This document shows positions 36,863 through 49,500 of a DNA stretch of 64,000 bases, in pieces. A program made the translations under genes and the position numbers. The DNA lies in assembly GCA_037903355.1 (NCBI GenBank), contig JBAJFE010000012.1:372001-436000 (forward strand). Reading direction: 5' to 3'. The DNA is from Trichuris trichiura (Eukaryota > Nematoda > Enoplea > Trichinellida > Trichuridae). The stretch's first letter is position 1. Every line of letters starts with the position of its first letter. Under the pieces are notes generated by a model that searched no databases, was not told where the DNA came from, and was given only the letters and a program-made list of their open reading frames with translations.

Positions 36863-38011
36863 GTAATAAAAAACAAAGTTTCAGGTATGGCTTGACGTGA
36901 ACAGTTTTCTTTTATTATTAACTTTGTCAAGACATTAAACAGGTGTACATCATGACCATAATAATGAAAAATTCTATATTTAACGGATATTTTTGGATGG
37001 AAGTCAAAATTGTAAGGTTACCGTCAAAGTTCTATAGGAACATCGCCTTTCGTGTAAAAGGCTGCCAACTCAAGAGCACGCTATACAACTTGAATTGTTA
37101 CTCTAAACGCATTTACGTTATAACGCTTTCAAAGAAACGCGATACGATTCCGGAATGTTATTTGCATAAATATCAAAGACAAAAGGCGTCTTAGCGTTTT
37201 GTCCTCCCCAGCCTGTGTGTGCAGTAGCCTAACTTTCATATCAAAGTTAGAAGGCAAAACGAATGAATTCTTTTATGCCGGCACATTAAAACTTCGTTCA
37301 GATTTTTTCTTGTCTCTTTGACTACGTCATCAAAACCAAGAGCATTGCGGAAGAGATATTACGCACAATGCTGCAAGCTGCTGGATTATACTGAAATGCG
37401 TAAATTTAAAAAAAAGTTATTTCCATCATACGCCCTTTTGCGTCATTGAAGAATAAGATTGAAGCTTAGTTCGTCGCTTTGTCACCAGCCGACTGGTTCG
37501 ACGTACATAGCATTGTTTAGATTCCACACATTCCTCTGCTGTCCACTTTGAATAGTTTGAATTTTTTCTTGGTTAATCTCCTTTGATGCGTGACTTCATT
37601 TCGAGGAGGTGTTCACACTGGAACGTTAAACAATTAGCCTGCAGGACCTGATGACTAAATTCGTTCAATTACGACAAAATCCTGAATGCCTCACTGCTTT
37701 TCACGCACTAAGGCATTCCGCTAATCATGGATACGGTTTGCTTTTGTGGTTGGAAGTAAGAATGGCGTTTATTTTAAATTCGAAATTCAAAAACTATATT
37801 CTCAAAAATAATATAGGGAATGATATCCAGTCAGTTTATTCAATCATTTTTACTCAGCAGAGCTTTCAGGGCTAATCTTACTCTGATCTCAGCAGCGCTA
37901 AGTGCATCACTAATTCTTGCATTCAGCGACAGTGACGAAGCACAGTTAGCTCTGAAATCTGCGCGCAGTAAAATTGTTGGCATAAAGTGAACAGATATCA
38001 TTTCTGTATAT
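36863..38011. other. intergenic, no supported gene
   Basis: Frames of 60-83 codons without features; nothing else seen. Confidence 0.5.
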
Positions 38012-38025
38012 AATGTTAATAATTG

Positions 38026-39567
38026 CATGACTAATTTGTTTCTTCTTACGGAGTATGTCCCATTTCGAATACAAAACTCTTAATGTCGTCCGTAGCTCTC
38101 GGGCTGCGAGTGACCCGTCCTCAGCGGTAATAGCACTAATGCAAATTGCTAGTTAATCGGTTTCTTAACGGTTTAAAAGACGAGTGTTTTAAAGTCTTGT
38201 TTTTTAAGCTTCTTTGTCTGTCAGCCGATTGCGTCTCTTGTTGTGTATGTGCCATGCTATCTTACGGTGAGCATGAAGTTCTATTTTGCACATTTAACTC
38301 CATTGTTCGTTTCATGTTTATATCCATTTCTCATTTTTGTTCCATAAATGTTAATTCTTTTGTTTATTCCACCTTGTTCTATGTAAATTTGTCCATTTTT
38401 CATTTCGATACATTGTAATCTACGTAAGTACTTCTAGTGTTTTGTATGTGTTTTCCCATTCTTTAACTTGTTCCTTGTGCTCGTGCATTCAATCCACTTA
38501 ATGAGCAGCAATTAGCGCTTGTGATAATGTTTGTCCATATTTCGCTTATTTCAGCTCCTTGATCGCGACTGTATGTGTCATTGTGTCTGATGTACATGGC
38601 CTCTGATCCGTCTTAAGCGTAAGTTACTTTCGTAGCACGAAACTTTTAGTTGAAGAAGCTAGTCACAATGTGCTGCGTGTTTCGCCACAGCGGAAGTTTG
38701 TATAGCTTTAAAAACTCACGTGAACACATAAAAAGCTCACTAGTTACAATAATGCAAAAACCATCCGTAGCAACATTACTGCTCCAATAGGAGAAGGCGG
38801 GAGACCGATGCTGGATCCAAAAGCGACCATGGAAAAAGCTTTACAAGCCTACGCTGTGGTTAAACACGGAGCACAATGTGAACAATCTCTTCAACCAAAA
38901 GTTTTATGCTACGAAAGTACCTTAAGTTTAGACGGATCAAGAAGGTCATGTATATCAGACACAAAAACACATGCAACCATGATCAAGGAGCAGAAATAAG
39001 TAGGATACGGACAAACATTATCACACGCTCTAATTGCTGCTCATTAAATGGATTGCATACACGAGCACAAGGAACAAGTTAAAAGAATGGGAAAACATAT
39101 ACAAAAAGCCAGAAGTACTTACGTATATTACAATGTATAGACATAAAAAGTGGACAAATTTACATAGAACAAGGTGGAATAAACAAAAGAATTAAAGTAT
39201 GGAACAAAAATGAGAAATGAATATAAACATGAAACGAACAATGGAGTTAAATATGAAAAATAGAACTACATACCCACCGTGAGATAGTATGACATACACA
39301 CAACAAGAGACGCAGTCGGCGGACAGACAAAGAAGCTTAAAAAACAAGACTTTAAAACACTCGTTTTTCAAACCGTTAAAAAATTGATTAACCAGCAATT
39401 CGCACTTGTTATTCGCATTAGTGCTATTACCGCTGAGGACGGGTCACTCGCAGCCTGAGAGCTACTGACCACATTAAAAGTTTTGTATTCGAAACGGGAC
39501 ATACTCCGTAAGAAGAAACAGTTTAATCATGAAAATTTACAGCCTCATACCAAAAAGCTATATTTTC
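38026..39567 (-). mobile_element. foldback element D, 1.5-kb palindrome
   Basis: Inverted arms of roughly 700 bp (about 38026-38760 and about 38805-39515), visibly diverged by substitutions and small indels, plus the family tail at the right end (reverse complement reads TGAAAATATAGCTTTTTGGT). Hammerhead-like cores sit near the outer ends, at 38089-38129 (-) and 39429-39467 (+), with CTGAGGA and GAGAGCT. A degenerate duplication (AATGTTAATAATTG at 38012, AATGCTTAAGACTTG at 39568) may be the target site. The interior has no recognisable coding sequence. Confidence 0.8.
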
Positions 39568-39637
39568 AATGCTTAAGACTTGTTACAATGAATACAGAAG
39601 ACTCGTTTGCAATTGCACAATGCCAATGACAACAACC

Positions 39638-39725
<88 letters not shown>
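39638..39725. repeat. AAT trinucleotide microsatellite
   Basis: About 29 uninterrupted AAT repeats just outside element D. Confidence 0.99.
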
Positions 39726-39726
<1 letters not shown>

Positions 39727-40285
39727 CTAGCCTTCTTACTCGTAGCTTTCCTTGTTCTACTGTCCTCTTTCTTCACCTTTACCCATCTTGACCCATTTCC
39801 TTTTTTAATTCACGTTCCTATCCTTTCCTCGTGAATATAGCTCGAAGACGATTTAACACTTTTAATAGTCTTCAACCGATAGCTTTTCTTCTTTCTTCAG
39901 CATTTCCGTGGAATCATGGTATTCTGTTTCGTAAATTAGCCCATGCACTTAGTGGATGGCATCATGATACTCTTTTGTAGATGCTGCCTCAGAAAGCAAA
40001 ATCTTGTACTTCCAGTTACGTTGTCCCGTGGTTGGCTTGCTGCAATGCCGCTGAAACGAATAAAGGCCATCTCCTAAAGAAAAAAAATTAAGAAAAGTAC
40101 CTCGCATTAAAAATATCAACACAGTCAACTGTGACAACGGTACTCAGGTACAAAATTTTACCTTTTGAAGCAAAATTTTTAAGAAGGTACCCCTAAGTGA
40201 ATGGAATCAGCATAGCAAGAAGGAGAATTAGAAGTCTATGATCGATAAGGCTGAAGAAAGAAGAAAAGCTAAGAAGTCGAAGGCT

Positions 40286-40485
40286 TGAAAATGTGATGTT
40301 TTTGTACGGGACAATATGTTTTCATATTGAAATGTCTTTATTCGGATCGTGTGTCCCGTTGCTATGTACAATAAACGTAAAATTCCTCAGAGCTTTCGGG
40401 TCGCGACGGACCTGAAAGCTTCGGGGAAGTTTACGTTTATTGTACATACCAACGGAACACATGATCCGTAATAAAGATATTTCAA
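40286..40485 (+). mobile_element. foldback element E with 16-bp target duplication
   Basis: TAAGAAGTCGAAGGCT at 40270-40285 and 40486-40501 flanks a 200-bp element. The left tail is TGAAAATGTGATGTTTTTGT followed by ACGGGAC, then TTTTCATATTGAAATGTC opens the inverted arms. The right end is CCGTAATAAAGATATTTCAA. The apex keeps GAAAGCTTCGG at 40414-40424, but the CTGANGA side has been lost. Confidence 0.92.
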
Positions 40486-41046
40486 TAAGAAGTCGAAGGC
40501 TATTAAAAATGCGAAAATGCTGTCAAACCAAGATCGAGGAAAAGGAGCACGAAAGATAGGGGAGCGTGCTGAAAGAAGCAAAGAAAAAAGATGAATCAAA
40601 ACTCAGAGAGAAAAGAACAGAAAAAGGAAAGCTGCTTAAAAATAAAAATTCATTTACATCTGTCCTCGTGTTTCACTTCAGACTAGTCCGCTGTACTAAT
40701 CTTTTCGTTGTTCACCTTTCCGCGGGCACTGATGACGACGATGGTCTTTCCCGAAAGCTCTGTTTCTAATGTTAGACACTAGTTCATACGCTTTTTGGTT
40801 TTCACGTTTATCTCAAGCAGGGCGTCCGCCTTTTTTGGCAAAGTAAGATCCATAGGAGGGAATACATTTTTCTCAATATTTAACGAGCGAATAAATCACA
40901 TCCCAGCAAAAGTTGCGTGAGCGAGAGTTGATAACCTTCAGGAGTCAGTTTTTGAGCGTCATTTAATTTGTGCATAGTCCATGGACGACAAATCTGGAGA
41001 ACACCGTAGATGACCTCCAAATTGTCCAATTACTGCTGCGTTTTTG

Positions 41047-41721
41047 ATGAGACGTGTAACTGTACATTCTCATGCAACGATTGTCTATTCTGACAACTTC
41101 TTGACTTCAGCTTGCGATTCACAACAATGCATGTCTGATGCGATAGATCGTCTTGGCTCAAAGAAGCTGAAATGTGTTACTCTCATGAGACCACTAAACG
41201 GAGGGCATAACTTTTGTTTAGCACACGTATCTAGCTCTGGAAGCTCCCTAGGAAACTGTATTCGTCTACTCACAAGACTGGTAGCCTTCTTTTTGTACAG
41301 TACCATTTTTTCGACACAAGTAAAAACTGTTCAGAAAAACATAGCTGTAGGCAATCCATCAGTTCTTTACAATCATTCAACCTCTTCACTTCTTGCTTAT
41401 CAGAATATTCGCGAATTGCAAAGTTCATTAATTCTTTTACTTTCCCCATCTGTCGTAAGTGCCTTCCAATCGTTTAGTGAGATAGCCCGAGTTGCAGAAC
41501 AACCAATTTCTTTGCCCTATTACGCTTCAACCGCCTTCTTCAAAACCAAGTTTTCTATCGGCGCTCATCGTTTTTTATCCCGCTTCTCTTGGACATGCTT
41601 ATTCCCCTTCAAGAAACTTTCTACATCAACGGAAACAAAACCAACCCCCTGGAAAAAACATTTCCGCTACAACATTCAAACATATTTCGATATCCTTCAG
41701 CCAGGCAGGCATTTCTTTTGA
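41047..41721 (+). CDS. uncertain 224-codon open frame, no known family
   Basis: A continuous frame from ATG at 41047 (MRRVTVHSHATIVYSD) is longer than expected by chance in this base composition. The product has several hydrophobic stretches and a basic C-terminal region, but no signal, domain or motif I recognise. It has no introns, unlike most genes here, and the opposite strand also has a 73-codon frame. It may be spurious, or part of an element. Confidence 0.22.
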   Translation: MRRVTVHSHATIVYSDNFLTSACDSQQCMSDAIDRLGSKKLKCVTLMRPLNGGHNFCLAHVSSSGSSLGNCIRLLTRLVAFFLYSTIFSTQVKTVQKNIAVGNPSVLYNHSTSSLLAYQNIRELQSSLILLLSPSVVSAFQSFSEIARVAEQPISLPYYASTAFFKTKFSIGAHRFLSRFSWTCLFPFKKLSTSTETKPTPWKKHFRYNIQTYFDILQPGRHFF

Positions 41722-42451
41722 GCCTGTAAAGCAAAAGCATTCAAGATTGGAGTTATTGCATTTCCGCTCTCAAAGTGTGAGCCAGTAAGCTATGACGCTG
41801 AAACTAAAAAGAGAAGGAAGGTTTAATGCTGTGTTAATGTTATGAGATGAAAACGTTTTTGCAATTTCAATAACAATGGCATTTGATGTGAAATTCAAAA
41901 TTAAAATGTTACCAAGTTAACGATTTTCAGGTTCATGCACTGCGTTGACTGCTAGTTATTCTTAATTTTAAGTTACCTTTACGAATGAGCTCTTACCAAT
42001 ATCTCAAATCGACGAAAAGTCAATTCAATTATTTATGAGTATGCAACAGGATGGCTTGCTCTTTGCAAACATTACTTTTCGCAGCACCGAAATTGCCAAT
42101 CCCAATTAAGTATTTAAAACGCACAATTTAGATATACAATGATCCTATCATAAGGCAATCTGCGCTCAAGATTGTTTATTCCGCCGTACACAGAAAATTA
42201 TTCAACATGAATGCGACAAAAGTGCCTCTGAGAAATGCGGGACAGAAACTTTTGGCTTAGAAAGGATTGACGCAGTTAGCTGCCTTCCATAACAACGATA
42301 CTAAAGAAAGTTTATTGTTCTTCAACGATTTACTTTGTAAAAAGAAAATAGGCTGTTCACCTTCAATCACTTTCTGGAACCACGGTTAAACGCAGAACCT
42401 TTCGCCTTCTCAAAACAACCAACGTTAGGCATTCAACGTTCTCTACAAGTT

Positions 42452-43967
42452 TTACAAGCTCTTAAGCAGAACAAAACTCGAGACACGCAAAGTACCGATG
42501 ACTTGAAGAATATCATGGGCTGTGTACACAGGCTGTTCGTTAACTTGCACGATGATATCTCCTGGTTCGACGCCGCTGCTAAAAAAAAGAATACCAACTA
42601 TTCGCTCGGTTGCGCTTTCGAAACGTGAAACCGGTGAGCTGGTGAACCCAAAATAACACTGTGAACGAGAACGCCATGCGTGACGTCCAGAAAGTTCGGA
42701 TTTCGGGATTGCAGTTCGGCTATAATCGAACTGTCCAATGGAACCATAGTGATACCAAGAAAACGCTTGTTCTTCGCATCCGGTTTTTTTAGCCAACTGC
42801 CACCTAAGAGGGCCAACATAAGCACGCGTGGACATATGTATTCTTGTCACCTTTTGACTTTTCAGAGGAAACAACTTTGTCAAAAAAATCTTTCGCGTAA
42901 GAAGATGGAACAGCAAAGGATATGCCGTTCATAACTTGCATTGTACTGATGCCGATGACTTCCCCTTCCTGAATATCATTTAGAAAAATCTCTAAAAACT
43001 GAAAGTACCAATTGCAGTCGTTTCAAACCAGATTAACAAGGGGACCACCACTGTTTCCAAACGTAATCATTGCGTCAGTTTGAATGTAATCAATGGAACT
43101 GTTTTGACCAAGTTCGCTGAGCTTTCGCCGAGCATTGGAAACGATTCCCACAGTGACCGTATTCGAAAGAGAGAAGGGACTTCCCAAAGCAATGACCCAT
43201 TCTCCAGGCCTCACTGTGTGGTCAGTTCCCAGCTTGAGGGCCGGCAAGTCTTTCTTTTTTAAAAAAAATATGTACAAATAAGAAGCGACGAAGGACAACA
43301 TACCGAATCGATTTTTATGGCTGCCAAGTCGGCGTAATGGTCTACATAACGAACCGTACCGCGGAACACTCTGCCGTCGTGCATCTTAACGGTTACTTGC
43401 CTTACTCCATTGCCAACTACGTGAGCATTTGATATTATCCAGCCATCAGACTTTACAATCACACCGGATCCGCTAGACACTGGCTGACTACCGAGAAAAG
43501 GAATTCTATAACGATAGCCATTGCTCAACAAATTGAATGCTTTGGATACGAACCTTCCTTCAAGTTCTATGCTTACAACTGCTGGTGCCACTTTGTCCAC
43601 GACGTCAGCAATGAAATTGTATGGATTGGGTAGCTTGGCAGGCTAAACGGAAATTTACATAAGCGAATAAATAGTTCTAGGCAGAAACAAGAAAAGTTAC
43701 TTGGTCATTATTCACAATACGAAAGAACGGATTCGAAGGCAAACGCCAGCCAGCTAATCTCCAAGCGGTTAAAATACCAACGCTGCAAACCGTTGTCGTA
43801 GTTGCAATGGTGACTAGTCGGCCACTCCATGATACCAAAGGAAAAGTGCTACCTACGCAAGAAAATACTTTACAAACGCTGTAAGCGAATCTATCTGAAA
43901 TCATACTTGATGGCTTGAAGCAGTTACAGATAACCTGGCGGCGGATGAACTGACGAAGGTTATTCAT
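42452..43967 (-). CDS. HTRA2: HTRA2/Omi-like mitochondrial serine protease
   Basis: Six exons on the minus strand (43967-43701, 43642-43304, 43253-43029, 42968-42851, 42803-42632, 42578-42452) give 415 residues in consistent phase. The N-terminus is Arg-containing and mitochondrial-like ([11 protein letters not shown]), with a hydrophobic segment near residues 50-68. The trypsin-like domain has the full triad: His in ISNAHVVG, Asp in HYADLAAI, Ser in [10 protein letters not shown] single C-terminal PDZ domain follows ([20 protein letters not shown]). It matches human HTRA2 closely ([20 protein letters not shown]), and that protein does quality control in the intermembrane space. No AVPS-like IAP-binding motif is seen after the membrane segment, so the apoptotic role known in mammals is not supported. 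The human protein is somewhat longer (458). Confidence 0.93.
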
Positions 43968-44146
43968 TATTAACCTTTGCTATGGATCTGAAAGAATAGA
44001 ACTGACAACAAAAGAAGGAACCTGAAATCACAGTTTTACTTTAAGAAAAAACAACTCTCAATCCTCAAGCAAATAGACAAAGAAGGAATTATCGACAAAG
44101 TTACTTAACAAGTATTTTCGGTAAATTACGTTATCTGCTCGTGACA

Positions 44147-44445
44147 GATGTAGTGTCTTCGTACGGGACCAAATAATTTCATTTTTTGGCTTCCTTTTTG
44201 TACGGATTTTCTCTGTCCCGTTGAAAAAAAACTTTTATTAATAATAAACTGTCCGTAGCTTTCGGGTCCGAACTTGACCCGTCATCAGCGGTCTAAGGAT
44301 TGACTTATTCCTAAGTTCATAAGTCAATCCTTAGACCGCTGATGACGGGTCAAGTTCGGACCCGAAAGCTACGGACAGTTTATTATTAATAAAAGCTTTT
44401 TTTTCAACGGGACAGAGAAAATCCGTACAAAAAGGAAGCCAAAAA
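44147..44445 (+). mobile_element. foldback element F, nearly perfect palindrome
   Basis: CTGCTCGTGACA at 44135-44146 and CTGCTCATGACA at 44446-44457 form a 12-bp target duplication with one mismatch. After the tail (GATGTAGTGTCTTCGTACGG) the arms, about 44188-44302 and 44320-44443, are almost identical inverted copies. Cores lie at 44253-44292 (-) and 44337-44374 (+). It sits about 180 bp upstream of the HTRA2-like start codon. Confidence 0.9.
44337..44374 (+). ncRNA. hammerhead-like ribozyme core (element F)
   Basis: CCG-CTGATGA-C, stem II GGGTC...GACCC with loop AAGTTCG, then GAAA-GCT-A and CGG. CTGATGA is the canonical hammerhead form. The flanking CCG and CGG can form a 3-bp helix I. The AGCT after GAA is self-complementary and could make helix III between two copies. 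One extra C precedes helix II. Confidence 0.5.
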
Positions 44446-44509
44446 CTGCTCATGACAATGGAAAAGATGGGGTCGTGCCTCTCAGGCGCCCCACCTTTAT
44501 GCTGCGAGT

Positions 44510-44575
44510 TAGCCGGCCATCCTGTCCTGCCCTTGCCTAAGCCCAAGCCCAAACATAAAACTTAAATCTTAGCTT
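44510..44575. repeat. dispersed repeat with CCTAAG units
   Basis: GCCATCCTGTCCTGCCC followed by TTGCCTAAGCCCAAGCCCAA, the same layout as the copies at 12.96 and 16.6 kb. Confidence 0.45.
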
Positions 44576-46543
44576 AGATTTTGAAAAGAACAAGAAAAGG
44601 TGATTTGCATGCTCTCCAGTTAAGGGCATGCTTGAAAGAAAGGAACCCGCATTTCTCAGGGCGGTAAAGAGACAAGATTGAAAAATAAAATTATTCTCAC
44701 TTTCTCCCAGCGTCGATTACGTTCAATCCGCAAATAACGGATTTTGCTAACCGAGATTAACGGGAGAAAAGGAGGAAAAAAGTGACAGACTTATTCTCAC
44801 GAACGGCCGCTGCAGAAATAAAATTTAAAGTAAACAAAAAAGCGCAAATGCTTTTAATAAAATATGACCATACACAGTTTGGGAAGATGCAATTAACGCA
44901 AGATAGATCTACCGCCGGCAGAAAGGCAATTGATACCTAATTTCACTAATTCATACAGTACTACCATGGAGAGATTGCTGCGTAACGTAAAAGCTCGAGA
45001 TGCGTATGTTTCAAAAACCGCTAGAATGATTCCCCACTAAAAAGCGTAATTTTTAAACTAGAGTAAAAATGCCCTGCGTTGCAGCGAATCGAAGTGAGTA
45101 TGTTAGCTAGTAAATCGCAAAAACAATTGAAGAAAGTTACGGAAAGTGCTTTTGACTGCGAACAAAAATTGAAAAAGTCTTTTTGGAAAGCAGAACTGTC
45201 CCAAAGAGAAGCACAGGGCAAATTAGCATTTATTTCAAACGCGTAAACGAGGACAGAATGGATTGGAATACGGTTAGAAAACAACAAGTTTACTTGAAAG
45301 CCAGGTGGACAAGCAAGAAATAATTTTAAATAACTAAAAATATGGAAAAATATTAACGATGATTGAGTATTCATAGGGGCAACGTACTATTTTTACTAAA
45401 ATAATTTTCAAAAGTTACCTTATCTAAACAACTGGCGCGAATGTTATATTACCCGAGGCGTAAGAATAGAAGCACTGTTGCATCTTTCGAGTTAAATAGA
45501 AGGACTACGATTTCACGCTAATCGGCAAAAAGCGGCAAGCATGTTCCTCAAGTAGCAATATACCGTACGCGTTCGACCATACCTGAAAACACGATACAGT
45601 AATTTTCAAGTGACTTAGTGTTGTTCATTAGTGCGAGTTTGAAGAAGTTGTTTGTGCATAGCGCAGTGGTTGCTTGTCTCCTTTTGCAGCCTTGGCGACG
45701 GTTTCAAAGCATTTTGTTACAGGGCCGGCTTCCATGCTGTACTTGGTGTTAAGCTTTTGACTTTTGTTTAAAGAAACCAATGTAGTAGGTGCCTCGCAGG
45801 GGATGGCCTGTTGACGCCGTTGTCCTTACCCTTGGGGTTAGCAGCGTGGTGAGTATACAATTACGCTTTATTTGTATATTCAAGCGTCGTTCTTTGGGGT
45901 ATTTGCGACTGCATTTTTTTATAATGCTTTTCCAGCCCTGTTTTCCGCCTGTTATGCAAAGCAATAATCGAAAGGCAAATACCGTGGCTGAGTCAGGGCA
46001 AATCGTTCGCTCAGCTTGGAAGTATCGAAATTTTCAACATTTACTCAACGCTTGTCGACTTTGGCAAGCCACCTTTTAAATTGCAGTTTGCTATTTCTCA
46101 ATGGATAATTGTTCCAGAAAAACAGCGTTTTACAAATTTATGGAACTTCAGCGATGGTAGAACGGTTACAGCGTCATCGCGCTTGCTGTTTTAAGCCGCA
46201 TTTTGCTTCAGCTTTCATGTTGCAAAGATTTCTCTGATGTTACCAATGCAGCATTTAATTTTTCCTTTATGGTAGCCTTTGATGCCGTTCAAACCTTTGT
46301 TCGGACAGGAAGAACGTTATTAAAGTCAACATTATTGGCATAATAATATTACGTGTTATGATAGTTTAGGTTGTCAAGTCTTTCTGCGTTTAGCTTGAAC
46401 ATTTCTAGAGCTAATTGAGCTGAGGCACCCGCTTTCCCTTGCCAAAAGAAAATTGGTTTTTGATCAATAGAACGTTAGGCTGACCGATTTTAGATTACGC
46501 CTAAGCTGAACATACCGTATTGCCCCGTTTGGATTGCATAATA
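44576..46543. other. intergenic upstream of CCDC6
   Basis: No protein-like frame with support. The 3' part presumably holds the CCDC6 promoter, but no element can be pointed to. Confidence 0.5.
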
Positions 46544-49500
46544 ATGGCAGACCTTTCCGAAGCCGAGTCGGACACCTCGAGCACCTTCAGCGACAGTGTC
46601 AGTAAGCCACCCAGTCCGGCTACGCGGGAACAAATGACGAAACGAATTGATTCGTTGATGCAACAGAACCGCGTCTTAAGGGTAAGCAGTCAGATTTCCT
46701 TATAAAAATTACGCGCTGCTGCCATAGTTCGCTTCCAAAAATTCCCACGCAGTATTGGCCTGCTTTTGGCTTAGTAATGCTAAAGGCAAACCTTTGGGCT
46801 AGTAGTATCGTTGGTCTGGTTGCATTTTGTTTAATAAAAAGTGAATAGTTCGATTTTGAAAAAAAAAAGGTTTCGTTAAACTAGTTAAGATCTTCAGTCT
46901 TCTGATGATTTTGTTTCTAGTTTTATTTATTCAGTTGGACTGGACTTGCGTGCAGCACTTCCACTAGCGGCAAGAGGTGTTCAGTCAAGTCTTGTTGCCA
47001 TGTAGACCTTAAGGGTTAGCTTACGATTATCCAATGTGAAATTCCAACTTTGTCGTAACGTCGTTTCAACCCAAAAGAGCGACGTACATTTCATTACGTC
47101 ATGAAACTCCTCTTATCGGTAACTGTATTTGATTACGTTGTAGTGGCGGTGGAGGTGATGCTAATTTTAGCAAACCAATCTCAAAAGCCCCTTTGGCAAT
47201 TAAAGTTGTTTGGTCAATGTTCTCAAATTACTCACTACTTCGCGTACGTAAATCATTACTACTTCCCATCCACCGTTGAGTAGTATATTTAAAATAAGAA
47301 TCGTCGGTTCGTTCCGTTGAAGAAAAGCAGCTGTTTTCTCGCTGTTCCACTTCTGCAATTCAGTTACTGCTCGACCTACGGAAAGACTAAGAAAAGGCAC
47401 ATATAATTTGCATATACGCAATAGTTGATTCTTTCGCTCTGTTCGTTAAACTAGATAACGCGTATATTTGAAAAGAGAATTAAAGATGCTCTCCTGCAGT
47501 TCGAAGCTTCGGAATGTCACGTGACCTGTCACATCCAACGTTGAGAAAGCTGACAAGGAAAATTTTAAATGGATAATTGTCTTTTTCTTATCTTATATTT
47601 TCCTCCAGAAGCCCAAAGAAGTTTCACACGGCGTTTCGTCTTTTGTCTCCCAAACGTAGAATGGTAAAACAAGCAAAATCCGGCTAGAAGGGACCGGTTT
47701 GGTTGCCAGCATACAGTCTATTCCAACTAGTTGAGCAAAGAAGTGGATGATTCAATTTTTTCAAATCACCGTCCTTCCAAAGCCTTCTGACGAAGATTAT
47801 TTTGCCGGCTTCCAAGTTTGCATTGGTGGAATATTGTTGATACGAAAAGAAAAGAAAGATAAGCCTTGTTGTCGAGCCACGAAAATATTTTTAGAAGGTT
47901 TGATGACGTAATCCCACTTAGCCATCCCTGTGTTTACTTATCAGCTTTAAGTCTTTGTTGTTGCGCTCTGATAGCAGATCGCGTAGCGCCCCAAAGCTTT
48001 GCGATTTTAAAAATAGCACATTTGCTTGTCGTATTGAAATATGCTTACCTATTATGGACAGTAGTTTATAGGCTGTTTACGGTATCCCAAATGATTCTGC
48101 GTCAACGTTATCACGCGACATTTTAGCAGCAAGTATATCATATTTCAGACGTTAGAATAGCGCGGTAACTTTCTTGCTAACGTAATGAGACTGAAAGCGA
48201 CAGAGGGCAGTTTTCTCATTAGCTTCTGCTTTTTGGTAGATAGGAAATCTGAGGGATTGTATTTTTACTCGCTCGGTTTGGCTCTCCCAATGACGGTTCG
48301 CTGTCAGTTGTAAGCCAGCGATTTTGAAAATGGTGTTCACTTTTGCGGGCGAAAAGAGCGTCTCATAAAAATGTACCGAAGGCTGTCAAAGAGAAACAAA
48401 AACTACGGTTGAGAGTGTACTGTGTCGCGCAGGAGACAAGTTCAAACAATGCTTTAGGCAATTGTAAAAATTTAATTTTTTTGTGAAGGTGTTCTTACGG
48501 TTTGTTGTTTTTTTCCAGTACGTAAAAGCAAAGTCTCTCACTTTTTGTTTACGTCATACTGGAAAACAATGAAGTAATTTAGAAATTCAAATTTAAAAGT
48601 TGGAAAAGTTTTGCATCGAGTTTTTTTTCCAAAGTAAACAACTCTTTGTAGGGTCGCCAATTTGAATTGTCCATTTACGTAGGGAAAACTTCAAAAACAA
48701 ACGTACCGTAATCCTGGACTATTGCGAACTGCTGCGTTATTATTCCTTAAGCGAAATGTCCGACCTACTCGGTAGTGATAAGGTCGTTTTCAAAAATTTG
48801 ATAATTCTTAGTAATAACTTTCGTTAGCCTTTGAAGGCATAAAAAATGAACAGGAAAAATACAATTATTTTCGATTCATTGATCTTTGTTGGCTCAGCTC
48901 AGCGGGGCTCGAAGGATTGGTACCTCGTATTCAGCTTGTTTATCGCGTCCTCCCAAGGTCGATTATTTATTTAAACAAAAATACTTATCAAAAGGGGGCC
49001 ACCCATGCCTTCAGGTTTGTTTTTAAATTTTTACGATGCGTAGGCTGTTGTTGTCGCGCTTTTTATCGATCTAGTCGATGTTACCGTTTTCAGACCGAGG
49101 TGGAAACTTGCAAACTGCGACTGAAAAGCCTGCAAGAGGAGAATCGCGCTTTAAAGCAAACCAGCGTTCTAATAGTGCGTTCATCAATTGTTGCTCGAAG
49201 CCAATTTTTGTATTTGCTCATTCGACGTCATGTTAAGCAAGCAAAGGCCGAACAAGAAGAGGAGTTCATATCGAACACGTTGTTGAAGAAGATTCAAGAA
49301 TTGAAAAAGGAGAAAGAAGCGTTGGCCGTTAACTACGAGCAAGAGGAAGAGTGCCTAACAAACGATCTGTCTCGTAAGCTAAGTCAGGTTCGACAAGGCT
49401 TTTTGTTATTTTACATATACCGTCAGTGTATGCTAGTTTTTCAGTTGCGTCAAGAGAAGGCTGAGCTAGCCGTTTCGTTGCAGCAAGAGCAGGAATCGTT

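Larger units (their letters stand above)
39726..42451. other. intergenic with element E and one long frame
   Basis: Apart from foldback element E and the 225-codon open frame at 41047-41721, listed separately, nothing is recognisable. Confidence 0.5.
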
